Assembly (NCBI RefSeq): GCF_001039355.2
Contig: NW_019775069.1
Location: forward strand, 1,077,004-1,141,003
Origin: Lingula anatina
Taxonomy: Eukaryota > Brachiopoda > Lingulata > Lingulida > Lingulidae
Direction of reading: 5' to 3'
DNA length: 64,000 nucleotides
The position numbers and the translations under genes were made by a program. The notes under the pieces are model-generated. The model saw only the letters and a list, made by a program, of their open reading frames with translations. It did not search any database and had not been told where the DNA came from. This document shows positions 39,290 through 48,113 of this stretch, in pieces (within the stretch, counting starts at the first letter, position 1; every line of letters starts with the position of its first letter).

Positions 39290-42200
39290 ATTTATGTTAC
39301 TTATCTTTTCCTGTCACCATAATCTTTAACTCATCCCTATGCCCATCCATAAAATAAAAGTATATGTTACTTAAACTAAGAATAAAATGCATTCAGAATT
39401 TCGAAAATCTCAAATTACAACATTTTTCCTAACTACACCTACCAGATAGAGATACCAGGGCATAGAAGCCAAGTTGGTTGGGTGATTTTGTCAAGTACAA
39501 CAGTACAGAGATGGTGTTGTCCAGGTCTGCAGCCAGTGTGGCATCTATCACAGTGCAGTTGTCATAGTCTGCTGTTGGATACATATCACAAGGGTGCTTA
39601 CCATGCATGTCAACCAGTTCAGAAAACTCCAACTCATCTGGAATAAAACTTACGGTATAAAGGTAATGGTAGTCTTTATGTCAAGAACTTTTGAATCAAC
39701 TACAAAGTTTAAGCTTTTTTCAAAAATTAAACTCAATTTAAGTCTGGCTCCAAGTCCAACACATGCAGTAAGTTGATCTAATTTCTTGAAGTTACCGNCA
39801 TAGAAGCCAAGTTGGTTGGGTGATTTTGTCAAGTACAACAGTACAGAGATGGTGTTGTCCAGGTCTGCAGCCAGTGTGGCATCTATCACAGTGCAGTTGT
39901 CATAGTCTGCTGTTGGATACATATCACAAGGGTGCTTACCATGCATGTCAACCAGTTCAGAAAACTCCAACTCATCTGGAATAAAACTTACGGTATAAAG
40001 GTAATGGTAGTCTTTATGTCAAGAACTTTTGAATCAACTACAAAGTTTAAGCTTTTTTCAAAAATTAAACTCAATTTAAGTCTGGCTCCAAGTCCAACAC
40101 ATGCAGTAAGTTGATCTAATTTCTTGAAGTTACCGGATTTTTTCTTTAATGGTGCTATGAATATCTTTCCCTCTTCTTGGCCAGTACCAAGGAGTAAGAC
40201 ATGTATGCTGTAGGCCCTGGTTTGACTGGGCAGTATCACCTTCTTCAGTGGCTTATTTAGTGTGGTAACCACACTGAGGTTAGGAGATCCATTCACTGGC
40301 ATTTGGTATAGGGCAGTCTTAAATAGAAAATGATATATAAGGTGACAATACAGGCTTATGATCCCCTCTCCCAGGATAAGAACATGATAACAAAGGCCTC
40401 AGAGAACAGGGCCATGTGACACATTGGCAAAGTCATCCAACAGCTCTAAAGAGACTTCCATGTTCAAAAATTTGTGGTGTTCATGGTCATACAGCTATTA
40501 GGCATACTTAAGACAAAAATATGTTACAATTTGGCAATTAGCAAAAATTTTCTAATCTAATTCTTTATACATACTGAGGTTAAAAGAAGATAACTTTCCC
40601 TCAAAGAGGTAACAGACACCATTGAACTGTCAAAGGAATCATTTAAAGCCTGAAACAAAACATTCACTGGTGAGAATTACTGATATTTTGATCAGCACAA
40701 GTACCTTAAATCACAGCATTTAAAATGTACAAGAAGGATTGATCTAGTATTCTACTCACTCTTCTATTTTATAAATCATTAAAGGCACTGGGATTACATT
40801 TAGAGTGTCAGCAAGAACAATTCATATTCTAGATTCATCCCCAATAAGGATTTACAAAAAATCTATAATAACCTTTAATGATACATAATTCCTAAACTCA
40901 TCATTGCTGATGATGATGATATTCTGGTGAGTAAATCCTCCAAGGGCCATGCTAGAGGACAGGTGAGGAAGGTAGGGCAAGGGAAAAGTCCTCCCAGACG
41001 CCAATTCTTGAAACACTGTATCTAGATTGCTGGCGTTTAACTGTGCTTGCTGTGACAGAGTGTCAAGATACAGCAACGTTCTGCAATTTGAATTTTTACA
41101 AGGAAATGATATCTGTAATGAAATTTTTGATTTATTGCATTTCCACAAAGGATGGATATCACCACTTTAAAGAGAAAAGAAAAATTAAAGACACAACTGC
41201 TATTACATGGTGGATGTCATACAACTTCATAGAAATAAATGAATAAATTCCGTCAACAATCCTAAAGGAAATTATACCTTGCTCTGAATATTTTTAGAAA
41301 GTTTTTAAAACACATATGAAAATTAGAAAGTCACAGAAAAGTCAAACCTTCAACACCACATAAAAAAGGTAACAATATATAAAAACACTTACACATAACA
41401 TAAAATGAAAAGAATACCCAGAACAGATTAAAGTTTCTTAAGAGGCACAATAAAGCATACCAAACATTAAACAAGAAACTTCAATATAAACAACTTGAGC
41501 ACTGTGAGTTATCTACCTAAGAGGAGTTACATATTGTTCCATTCCAGGTTGGTTAACAGAGACAGGGATATGGTGTTCCAACCCCGTGGTGGCCAGAGGC
41601 ACCAGCCAAGCAGGTTCACACAATAAGCAATCACAAGTAGAGGAAGCTACAGGCAGACAGGAGAAGGAATAGAGAAAGGCAAATGATAAGCAGAGACTGT
41701 CTAAAACTGACATGAAAAGGGGATTTGAGGACAAAAGACTGAATTCTTCTACAATCCGTATTTAGACATATCAAAACAAGTGGCAGCCTATAAAATAGTT
41801 TAATGTTTTTAAGTCTATGTCCTAAACACAGATGGTAGATAAAAAGTATGAAACTGTCCTATAAGAAATTGTACTGTATAAAACAAAAGTCAAATTACAG
41901 GCAAGCTCTTTTTTAAACTTTAGATTACTGTGCATACAAAGCAACCTGAAGTCACACCAAGAACTGACCTAGGNATTTGAGAGAAACTTAAATTAATCCA
42001 TCTGATGTAAAAAATATATACCCTTTAGAATGAAAACCAGTCCAGTAAGATTTGTGACAACTGAGAAATATATGCATAACACTATGTAATCTGAGAAGAT
42101 TAATCTAGAAAAGTAGCCTCTTTCCTCATAAAGTAAGGGTAATATCACAGGTTTTACCTGTGTATAATGACATTTCCCCACATAAAAAGATGACGGCTGA

Positions 42201-42401
42201 CATGGCCAGCAGAAGTCAATCCAGTGAGACGGATTTCAAAATCCTCTCCAGAACTGATAACAGGGAAGCGGCAAGTGGTTGAATAATCTTGAGCACGAGA
42301 CAAATCATTGGGGAATTCTATTAAACTCTGCCATTCATACTGAAGGGCACTGGCAGCTAAAAGAATTGAAAAAATTCTGACTTAAAGTTACCAGCTACTT
42401 T

Positions 42402-42440
<39 letters not shown>

Positions 42441-45400
42441 ATTTATGTTACTTATCTTTTCCCGTCACCATAATCTTTAAATCATCCCTATGCCCATCCA
42501 TAAAATAAAAGTATATGTTACTTAAACTAAGAATATTTAGTCTTGCATGCCAAAAAATTACAATTCACTATGTAATATCCTTTACCATGCTTTAGAAAAA
42601 AAAGATGCAGACATCTCATATTATATAAAAAATGTATCAACAAACTATTAAATATAAACATAAAATTCATGAAACTGCTCAGTATGTGCATAAATAAAAT
42701 GCCACGCAAATAGCGGTCAAAAATCTTAACTCTCTAAAAAATGCATTCAGAATTTCAAAAATCTCAAATTACAACATTTTTCCTAACTACACCTACCAGA
42801 TAGAGATACCAGGGCATAGAAGCCAAGTTGGTTGGGTGATTTTGTCAAGTACAACAGTACAGAGATGGTGTTGTCCAGGTCTGCAGCCAATGTGGCATCT
42901 ATCACAGTGCAGTTGTCATAGTCTGCTGTTGGATACATATCACAAGGGTGCTTACCATGCATGTCAACCAGTTCAGAAAACTCCAACTCATCTGGAATAA
43001 AACTTACGGTATAAAGGTACTGGTAGTCTTTATGTCAAGAACTTTTGAATCAACTACAAAGTTTAAGCTTTTTTCAAAAATTAAACTCAATTTAAGTCTG
43101 GCTCCAAGTCCAACACATGCAGTAAGTTGATCTAATTTCTTGAAGTTACCCGATTTTTTCTTTAATGGTGCTATGAATATCTTTCCCTCTTCTTGGCCAG
43201 TACCAAGGAGTAAGACATGTATGCTGTAGGCCCTGGTTTGACTGGGCAGTATCACCTTCTTCAGTGGCTTATTTAGCATGGTAACCACACTGAGGTTAGG
43301 AGATCCATTCACTGGCATTTGGTATAGGGCAGTCTTAAATAGAAAATGATATATAAGGTGACAATACAGGCTTATGATCCCCTCTCTCAGGATAAGAACA
43401 TGATAACAAAGGCCTTAGAGAACAGGCCTAGGGCCATGTGACAAATTGGCAAAGTCATCCAACAGCTCTAAAGAGACTTCCATGTTCAAAAATTTGTGGT
43501 GTTCATGGTCATACAGCTATTAGGCATACTTAAGACAAAAATATGTTACAATTTGGCAATTAGCAAAAATTTTCTAATCTAATTCTTTATACATACTGAG
43601 GTTAAAAGAAGATAACTTTCCCTCAAAGAGGTAACAGACATCATTGAACTGTCAAAGGAATCATTTAAAGCCTGAAACAAAACAAAACAAAACAAAACAT
43701 TCACTGGTGAGAATTACTGATATTTTGATTAGCACAAGTACCTTAAATCACAGCATTTAAAAAGTACAAGAAGGAATGATCTAGTATTCTACTCACTCTT
43801 CTCTTTTATAAATCATTAAAGGCACTGGGATTACATTTAGAGTGTCAGCAAGAACAGTTCATATTCTAGATTCATCCCCAATAAGGATTTACAAAAATTC
43901 TATAATAACCTTTAATGATACATAATTCCTAAACTCATCATTGCTGATGATGATGATATTCTGGTGAGTAAATCCTCCAAGGGCCATGCTAGAGGACAGG
44001 TGAGGAAGGTAGGGCAAGGGAAAAGTCCTTCCAGACGCCAATTCTTGAAACACTGTATCTAGATTGCTGGCGTTTAACTGTGCTTGCTGTGACAGAGTGT
44101 CAAGATACAGCAACGTTCTGCAATTTGAATTTTTACAAGGAAATGATATCTGTAATGAAATTTTTGATTTATTGCATTTCCACAAAGGATGGATATCACC
44201 ACTTTAAAGAGAAAAGAAAAATTAAAGACACAACTGCTATTACATGGTGGATGTCATACAACTTCATAGAAATAAATGAATAAATTCCGTCAACAATCCT
44301 AAAGGAAATTATACCTTGCTCTGAATATTTTTAGAAAGTTTTAAAAACACATATGAAAATTAGAAAGTCACAGAAAAGTCAAACCTTCAACACCACATAA
44401 AAAAGGTAACAATATATAAAAACACTTACACATACCGTAAAATGAAAAGAATACCCAGAACAGATTAAAGTTTCTTAAAAGGCACAATGAAGCATACCAA
44501 ACATTAAACAAGAAACTTCAATATAAACAACTTGAGCACTGTGAGTTATCTACCTAAGAGGAGTTACATATTGTTCCATTCCAGGTTGGTTAACAGAGAC
44601 AGGGATATGGTGTTCCAACCCCGTGGTGGCCAGAGGCACCAGCCAAGCAGGTTCACACAATAAGCAATCACAAGTAGAGGAAGCTACAGGCAGACAGGAG
44701 AAGGAATAGAGAAAGGCAAATGATAAGCAGAGACTGTCTAAAACTGACGTGAAAAGGGGATTTGAGGACAAAAGACTGAATTCTTCTACAATCCGTATTT
44801 AGACATATCAAAACAAGTGGCAGCCTATAAAATAGTTAGTGGTTTTATGTTTTTAAGTCTATGTCCTAAACACAGATGGTAGATAAAAAGTATGAAACTG
44901 TCCTATAAGAAATTGTACTGTATAAAACAAAAGTCAAATTACAGGCAAGCTCTTTTTTAAACTTTAGATTACTGTGCTTACAAAGCAACCTGAAGTCACA
45001 CCAAGAACTGACCTAGCNTGATCCCCTCTCCCAGGATAAGAACATGATAACAAAGGCCTCAGAGAACAGGGCCATGTGACACATTGGCAAAGTCATCCAA
45101 CAGCTCTAAAGAGACTTCCATGTTCAAAAATTTGTGGTGTTCATGGTCATACAGCTATTAGGCATACTTAAGACAAAAATATGTTACAATTTGGCAATTA
45201 GCAAAAATTTTCTAATCTAATTCTTTATACATACTGAGGTTAAAAGAAGATAACTTTCCCTCAAAGAGGTAACAGACACCATTGAACTGTCAAAGGAATC
45301 ATTTAAAGCCTGAAACAAAACATTCACTGGTGAGAATTACTGATATTTTGATCAGCACAAGTACCTTAAATCACAGCATTTAAAATGTACAAGAAGGATT

Positions 45401-48113
45401 GATCTAGTATTCTACTCACTCTTCTATTTTATAAATCATTAAAGGCACTGGGATTACATTTAGAGTGTCAGCAAGAACAATTCATATTCTAGATTCATCC
45501 CCAATAAGGATTTACAAAAAATCTATAATAACCTTTAATGATACATAATTCCTAAACTCATCATTGCTGATGATGATGATATTCTGGTGAGTAAATCCTC
45601 CAAGGGCCATGCTAGAGGACAGGTGAGGAAGGTAGGGCAAGGGAAAAGTCCTCCCAGACGCCAATTCTTGAAACACTGTATCTAGATTGCTGGCGTTTAA
45701 CTGTGCTTGCTGTGACAGAGTGTCAAGATACAGCAACGTTCTGCAATTTGAATTTTTACAAGGAAATGATATCTGTAATGAAATTTTTGATTTATTGCAT
45801 TTCCACAAAGGATGGATATCACCACTTTAAAGAGAAAAGAAAAATTAAAGACACAACTGCTATTACATGGTGGATGTCATACAACTTCATAGAAATAAAT
45901 GAATAAATTCCGTCAACAATCCTAAAGGAAATTATACCTTGCTCTGAATATTTTTAGAAAGTTTTTAAAACACATATGAAAATTAGAAAGTCACAGAAAA
46001 GTCAAACCTTCAACACCACATAAAAAAGGTAACAATATATAAAAACACTTACACATAACATAAAATGAAAAGAATACCCAGAACAGATTAAAGTTTCTTA
46101 AGAGGCACAATAAAGCATACCAAACATTAAACAAGAAACTTCAATATAAACAACTTGAGCACTGTGAGTTATCTACCTAAGAGGAGTTACATATTGTTCC
46201 ATTCCAGGTTGGTTAACAGAGACAGGGATATGGTGTTCCAACCCCGTGGTGGCCAGAGGCACCAGCCAAGCAGGTTCACACAATAAGCAATCACAAGTAG
46301 AGGAAGCTACAGGCAGACAGGAGAAGGAATAGAGAAAGGCAAATGATAAGCAGAGACTGTCTAAAACTGACATGAAAAGGGGATTTGAGGACAAAAGACT
46401 GAATTCTTCTACAATCCGTATTTAGACATATCAAAACAAGTGGCAGCCTATAAAATAGTTTAATGTTTTTAAGTCTATGTCCTAAACACAGATGGTAGAT
46501 AAAAAGTATGAAACTGTCCTATAAGAAATTGTACTGTATAAAACAAAAGTCAAATTACAGGCAAGCTCTTTTTTAAACTTTAGATTACTGTGCATACAAA
46601 GCAACCTGAAGTCACACCAAGAACTGACCTAGGAGATAAAAATTAAAAAATAATCAAAAAAGAATAAATCAACTCTCTCTGAAAAAAAGGCACCATAAAA
46701 AAAGAGACGTGATGAAAATAAGTTATATTTATTGGCAATACCACACAGAAAATGTCACATAACAAAGTATCATCGTTTGGTCAGAGACAATGATAAAGTT
46801 AAGTCAACTCCCTGGGAAACTGTTCTTGTTTTGCACATGCATACAGAGAGAAGTTAGTGCCACCACAGTCAAATATCCCACATTATAATATATAAGTATT
46901 GATATTTTTCATCTTCAAAATCCACTAAACTTTACCTGATGTGTTCTTTAGGTCTACAAGTTGTCCTTTGTAAAAATTTTGTATCAGTCCAGTATAATGT
47001 AATTGTTTATCCTTTGGTCCTAAAGATGTCATCACATTGGGGGTGAACCCTGTCATTGCCAGCTTTCTGGGCGTATCCCACATGTCCTAAATGGAAAATG
47101 TCAAATTTGTAATTAATAATTTAACTTTCAGATTAAGGCTGTGGTTCAACAAAACCTTCCCAACAGTAGGTATTATGAATTGGTTCAAAGACAATTTTTT
47201 TTGCATTGAAACTTTTTTTTTTACTTTTTTACTTTTTTTATTTCAGTCTCTCTTTTTTTTACATCCAAAATGGTCAGGAGATATTGTGCAAAAATTTAAA
47301 GAAATCAATAAAAAAAAGTGTCTCACTAAGCCTCATAATTCATAACAACAGGCCAATAGTAAATAATACCATTGGGAAGACTGGATATTAAGTGGGAAAT
47401 TCCAAGAATCTGACAGCTAAATTAAAGCCTATAGTATGCCTATCAATAATCATGGAATTTTAATTTCAAATTACAGTGTCTGTTGGTTTACCAAAGCCCC
47501 AGTCAGTGAAGCGCTGAGTATAAATAGTGACCCAAGTGAAACTAGATAAATCTCCAGCCTAGAGCACATTCAGTTATACAAACCGTTTCTCCACACACAA
47601 CTCTGACCCGCAAAAAATATGGGAATACAGCACTATCCTCCTAAAAATAAGAGTATATTTGCCAAACCTTAGACATCAATAAAAAAATATCAAAATATCA
47701 TAAACATGTGGTGGTGTTGACCTTCAAATTTCAACACCTCTTTCATTTTAGCTAACTTTTTTATCTTTCTCTCTGCATTCCTTCTTTTCTTAAATAAATT
47801 TATAAACAACATGGCACTACAATATGTACTCTCTTTTTTGCCAAAGTCGATTAACATAGTAAGTACACAAAACTGTTTTCACCTGACCATGAGCCGTAAG
47901 ATGAAATACATCAGATTCCATTGAACTATTTAAGGGTTGTTCTGGTTTTAAAACATTGACAGCCTGTACTACATGATAAGGGTTTGCGGTCTCTGTCGCT
48001 TCCACTTTCCACCAACACCTGCTCAAATGCTCCTCAGTAGTTCTTACTGGATTAAGCACTAGGGTCACTGCCAAGAGGACCATATTCCATACTGTCCAGT
48101 GCGATTTCATCAT
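19601..48113 (-). CDS. CATSPERG: CATSPERG-like CatSper channel auxiliary subunit gamma
   Basis: CatSper gamma is a single-pass protein of the sperm-tail calcium channel whose large ectodomain forms part of the extracellular canopy. One non-redundant 5'-to-3' path is 48113-47883, 47086-46936, 41646-41517, 41080-40873, 40649-40575, 40317-40134, 39637-39443, 39175-38977, 38604-38490, 38163-38017, 37779-37673, 37554-37443, 37153-36971, 36522-36336, 35436-35312, 34967-34827, 34312-34156, 32166-32007, 31293-31201, 30928-30836, 30500-30398, 30129-29973, 28810-28736, 22052-21882, 21341-21241. It totals 3,600 bases in one frame (1,199 residues plus stop). Diagnostic blocks are LGCPPKVYLAFDINATL, PDMPCVYF, FKGQYTLKVVGG, NTTATLIW and VHGIPI. 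There is a signal peptide at residues 1-24 and a TM at about 1026-1048. Vertebrate CATSPERG is about 1,160 residues. Identification is from remembered family motifs, not a search. Confidence 0.88.
19810..20113. mobile_element. 304-bp foldback element, copy in block B
   Basis: Inverted arms of about 130 bases start AGACCGCATTCACATCGAGT and end with its complement, and include CATGGCTCTACAAAGCCACG and CTTTTAATAGTCTCTC. The flanks share a TAATT-like target site. It has no coding capacity. The plus-strand frame starting at 20086 merely crosses its right arm. It sits in the intron between the last two CATSPERG exons. Confidence 0.8.
20403..22040. repeat. CATSPERG 3' end, copy C (complete)
   Basis: This is the continuous version that overlaps both copy A (18452-19039) and copy B (19041-20401). 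It reads through into the upstream exons, so it is the best representative of the locus. Confidence 0.85.
21241..22052 (-). CDS. CATSPERG: CATSPERG cytoplasmic tail, last two exons (complete copy)
   Basis: Exon 21882-22052 begins VWNRRESSQMLEGQG and encodes an acidic stretch ending DDDTISNAG. Exon 21241-21341 encodes AAEKLGSNDLDW and the terminal residues, with stop TGA at 21241-21243. Junction phases (1 and 1) match. These residues lie after the membrane segment, so this subunit has a cytoplasmic tail of about 150 residues. No phosphatase, kinase or PDZ-ligand motif is evident. Confidence 0.82.
21449..21752. mobile_element. 304-bp foldback element, copy in block C
   Basis: It has the same element, length and position relative to CATSPERG exons as 19810-20113. 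Presence in both copies means the insertion predates the divergence of these two sequences. Confidence 0.8.
22343..28431 (-). CDS. CATSPERG: CATSPERG membrane-proximal and membrane exons, haplotype 1
   Basis: Exons in gene order: 28431-28329 (5' part lost at the N), 27798-27642, 25788-25629, 25164-25072, 24795-24703, 24367-24265, 23872-23716, 22417-22343. They encode GLYAITVELGCPPKVH..., FLPYFRVVDPVIGKHW, the NTTATLIW block, SPCANIIPAFMQSPEYYFLV, GVDINSSYCDF and the transmembrane helix SLALIISSLFGFVLYIFCY. The acceptor at 27798 (TTCAG|GGC) is used because it keeps phase in both haplotypes; a possible upstream acceptor exists only in haplotype 2. Confidence 0.85.
22569..23330. repeat. dispersed repeat, second copy
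   Basis: This intronic copy of the 764-1345 repeat carries an internal insertion of about 125 bases relative to 28949-29590. Confidence 0.75.
26329..27449. mobile_element. long palindrome, haplotype 1 version (left arm truncated)
   Basis: Left arm sequences such as AAGAGCCAGATCTTAGTCAG, GAGGAGTGATAAGAT and GGATGGGAATTATGAGG recur in reverse complement at 27130-27280. The arms meet near 26830. Compared with 32745-34072, the outermost left part is missing and replaced by unrelated sequence. Confidence 0.8.
28432..28432. other. single-N join inside a CATSPERG exon
   Basis: The exon that is complete at 34827-34967 is cut here after 103 of its 141 bases. The sequence then restarts at the equivalent of 22043. 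Confidence 0.92.
28736..34967 (-). CDS. CATSPERG: CATSPERG membrane-proximal and membrane exons, haplotype 2
   Basis: Exons in gene order: 34967-34827, 34312-34156, 32166-32007, 31293-31201, 30928-30836, 30500-30398, 30129-29973, 28810-28736. Lengths equal those of haplotype 1 (157, 160, 93, 93, 103, 157 and 75 for the shared ones). Coding differences are few, for example His to Tyr after LGCPPKV. The first exon is complete here and encodes ISVTDLGSIQEQHPPGHS.... Confidence 0.87.
28949..29590. repeat. dispersed repeat, third copy
   Basis: Allelic counterpart of 22569-23330 without the 125-base insertion. It is also similar to 764-1345. Confidence 0.75.
31577..31832. mobile_element. 256-bp hairpin element, present in haplotype 2 only
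   Basis: Haplotype 1 reads atgtatgt directly into aataatcataac near 25450. Haplotype 2 has 256 extra bases at that point. The insert holds an arm pair of about 47 bases (31582-31628 against 31648-31693, sharing CGCCGAGCTGTACGTGAAA) and a second perfect 12-base pair, CTTAAACCACGG / CCGTGGTTTAAG (31698 and 31820). It is GC-richer than its surroundings and has no believable coding frame. It looks like a non-autonomous DNA element. Confidence 0.75.
32745..34072. mobile_element. 1.3-kb palindromic (foldback) element in CATSPERG intron
   Basis: The left half (32745 to about 33400) and right half (about 33410 to 34072) are reverse complements over nearly their whole length at roughly 75 percent identity by eye. 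Matched landmarks include AAAATGACAATTTTCAAAATGGC against AAAATGACAGTTTTCAAAATGGC (broken here by a few mismatches), AAGAGCCAGA, GAGGAGTGATAAGAT and TTGCCAGAGAAATAT. A minus-strand frame in the right half (33439-33654) and a plus-strand frame in the left half show similar Lys/Pro-rich peptides, but I recognise no family. Confidence 0.78.
34827..38604 (-). CDS. CATSPERG: CATSPERG central ectodomain exons (single copy)
   Basis: Exons in gene order: 38604-38490 (GRFAFLTDSGE), 38163-38017 (IWYGTTGTKT), 37779-37673 (LIAVEDQQDG), 37554-37443 (HACPVSSITFEIPGFQKYTR), 37153-36971 (KFSWTPPMVDS), 36522-36336 (MLPSLIYLERYQTFSFKI), 35436-35312 (NQLHLSVEVTNSS), 34967-34827. All junctions keep phase. The Cys-Pro block followed by FQKYTRTE and the LPSLIYLERYQTFSF block correspond to the region of vertebrate CATSPERG where the propeller passes into the Ig-like and stem domains. 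This is the only part of the gene not duplicated in the window. Confidence 0.87.
35589..35756. mobile_element. 168-bp MITE-like element, CAGGCCCGTAGCCAG termini
   Basis: The left end CAGGCCCGTAGCCAGG and right end (complement) CAGGCCTGTATAGCCAG form imperfect terminal inverted repeats. Flanks share ATATTTT, consistent with a 7-8-base target duplication as in hAT-type elements. The class is inferred from ends and target length. It lies in a CATSPERG intron. Confidence 0.65.
36610..36738. mobile_element. possible short hAT-like MITE
   Basis: It starts CAGGGGTGGATCCAG and ends GACAGCCCCTG, with CAATA on both flanks. Terminal similarity beyond CAGGGG is weak, so this is a tentative call. Confidence 0.4.
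38977..41646 (-). CDS. CATSPERG: CATSPERG ectodomain exons, copy 1
   Basis: Exons in gene order: 41646-41517 (ASSTCDCLLCEPAWLVP), 41080-40873 (TLLYLDTLSQ), 40649-40575 (ALNDSFDSSM), 40317-40134 (TALYQMPVNG), 39637-39443 (DELEFSELVDMHG), 39175-38977 (FMWGNVIIH). Exon 39443-39637 is partly repeated at 39799-39975 because of the unmerged overlap at the N at 39798. Several N-x-S/T sequons fit an extracellular location. Confidence 0.86.
39210..39286. repeat. (TA)n microsatellite
   Basis: About 38 TA units. The other haplotype has a much shorter tract at about 42405-42437, so the locus is length-polymorphic. Confidence 0.97.
39461..39797. repeat. 337-bp exact overlap, left copy
   Basis: Both copies (39461-39797 and 39799-40135) are 337 bases and I saw no mismatch. 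They are split by the single N at 39798. This is an unmerged contig overlap, so one copy should be removed. Confidence 0.92.
39799..40135. repeat. 337-bp exact overlap, right copy
   Basis: Second copy of 39461-39797. It holds a truncated duplicate of exon 39443-39637 (39799-39975). Confidence 0.92.
41975..45017. repeat. CATSPERG ectodomain block, haplotype 2
   Basis: Bounded by Ns at 41974 and 45018. It differs from haplotype 1 by scattered substitutions and indels, so it is an allele inserted into the haplotype-1 path, not an overlap. Confidence 0.88.
42158..44683 (-). CDS. CATSPERG: CATSPERG ectodomain exons, copy 2 (probable second allele)
   Basis: Exons in gene order: 44683-44554, 44117-43910, 43671-43597, 43333-43150, 42991-42797, 42356-42158. 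Lengths equal copy 1 (130, 208, 75, 184, 195 and 199). Coding changes are few: Val to Met in the DSSMV motif, Ala for Ser in haplotype-1 flanks, Thr to Met in VVTTLNK. All frames remain open, as expected of an allele. Confidence 0.86.
45019..46633. repeat. 1,615-bp exact overlap with 40359-41973
   Basis: Equal length and no difference noticed against 40359-41973, while both differ from the haplotype-2 block between them. The haplotype-1 contig resumes here with its overlap retained. Confidence 0.92.
45235..46306 (-). CDS. CATSPERG: CATSPERG ectodomain exons, copy 3 (overlap duplicate of copy 1)
   Basis: Exons 46306-46177, 45740-45533 and 45309-45235 repeat 41646-41517, 41080-40873 and 40649-40575. 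They are continuous with the upstream exons at 46936 and 47883. They should replace, not add to, the copy-1 exons. Confidence 0.86.
46936..48113 (-). CDS. CATSPERG: CATSPERG N-terminal exons with signal peptide
   Basis: Exon 48113-47883 (77 codons) begins MMKSHWTVWNMVLLAVTLVL, a signal peptide, and continues to HLTAHGQ. Exon 47086-46936 encodes DMWDTPRKLAMTGFTPNV through DLKNTS and joins the ASSTCDCLLC exon in phase 1. An acceptor (TTTCAG) directly precedes the first ATG, so the 5' UTR is probably spliced from an upstream exon not identified. Either of two adjacent ATGs could start translation. Confidence 0.83.

Larger units (their letters stand above)
38797..41973. repeat. CATSPERG ectodomain block, haplotype 1
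   Basis: It aligns with 41975-45017 with SNPs and indels, including a much longer (TA)n at 39210 and absence of a segment found near 42530-42735. Its right part, 40359-41973, recurs at 45019-46633 with equal length and no difference noticed. Confidence 0.88.

Noticed and set aside
38797..46633. Tandem exon duplication within CATSPERG as a biological feature
   Set aside because: The copies are bounded by single Ns, two of them are exact-length overlaps, and introns are as similar as exons. Assembly redundancy explains it better.
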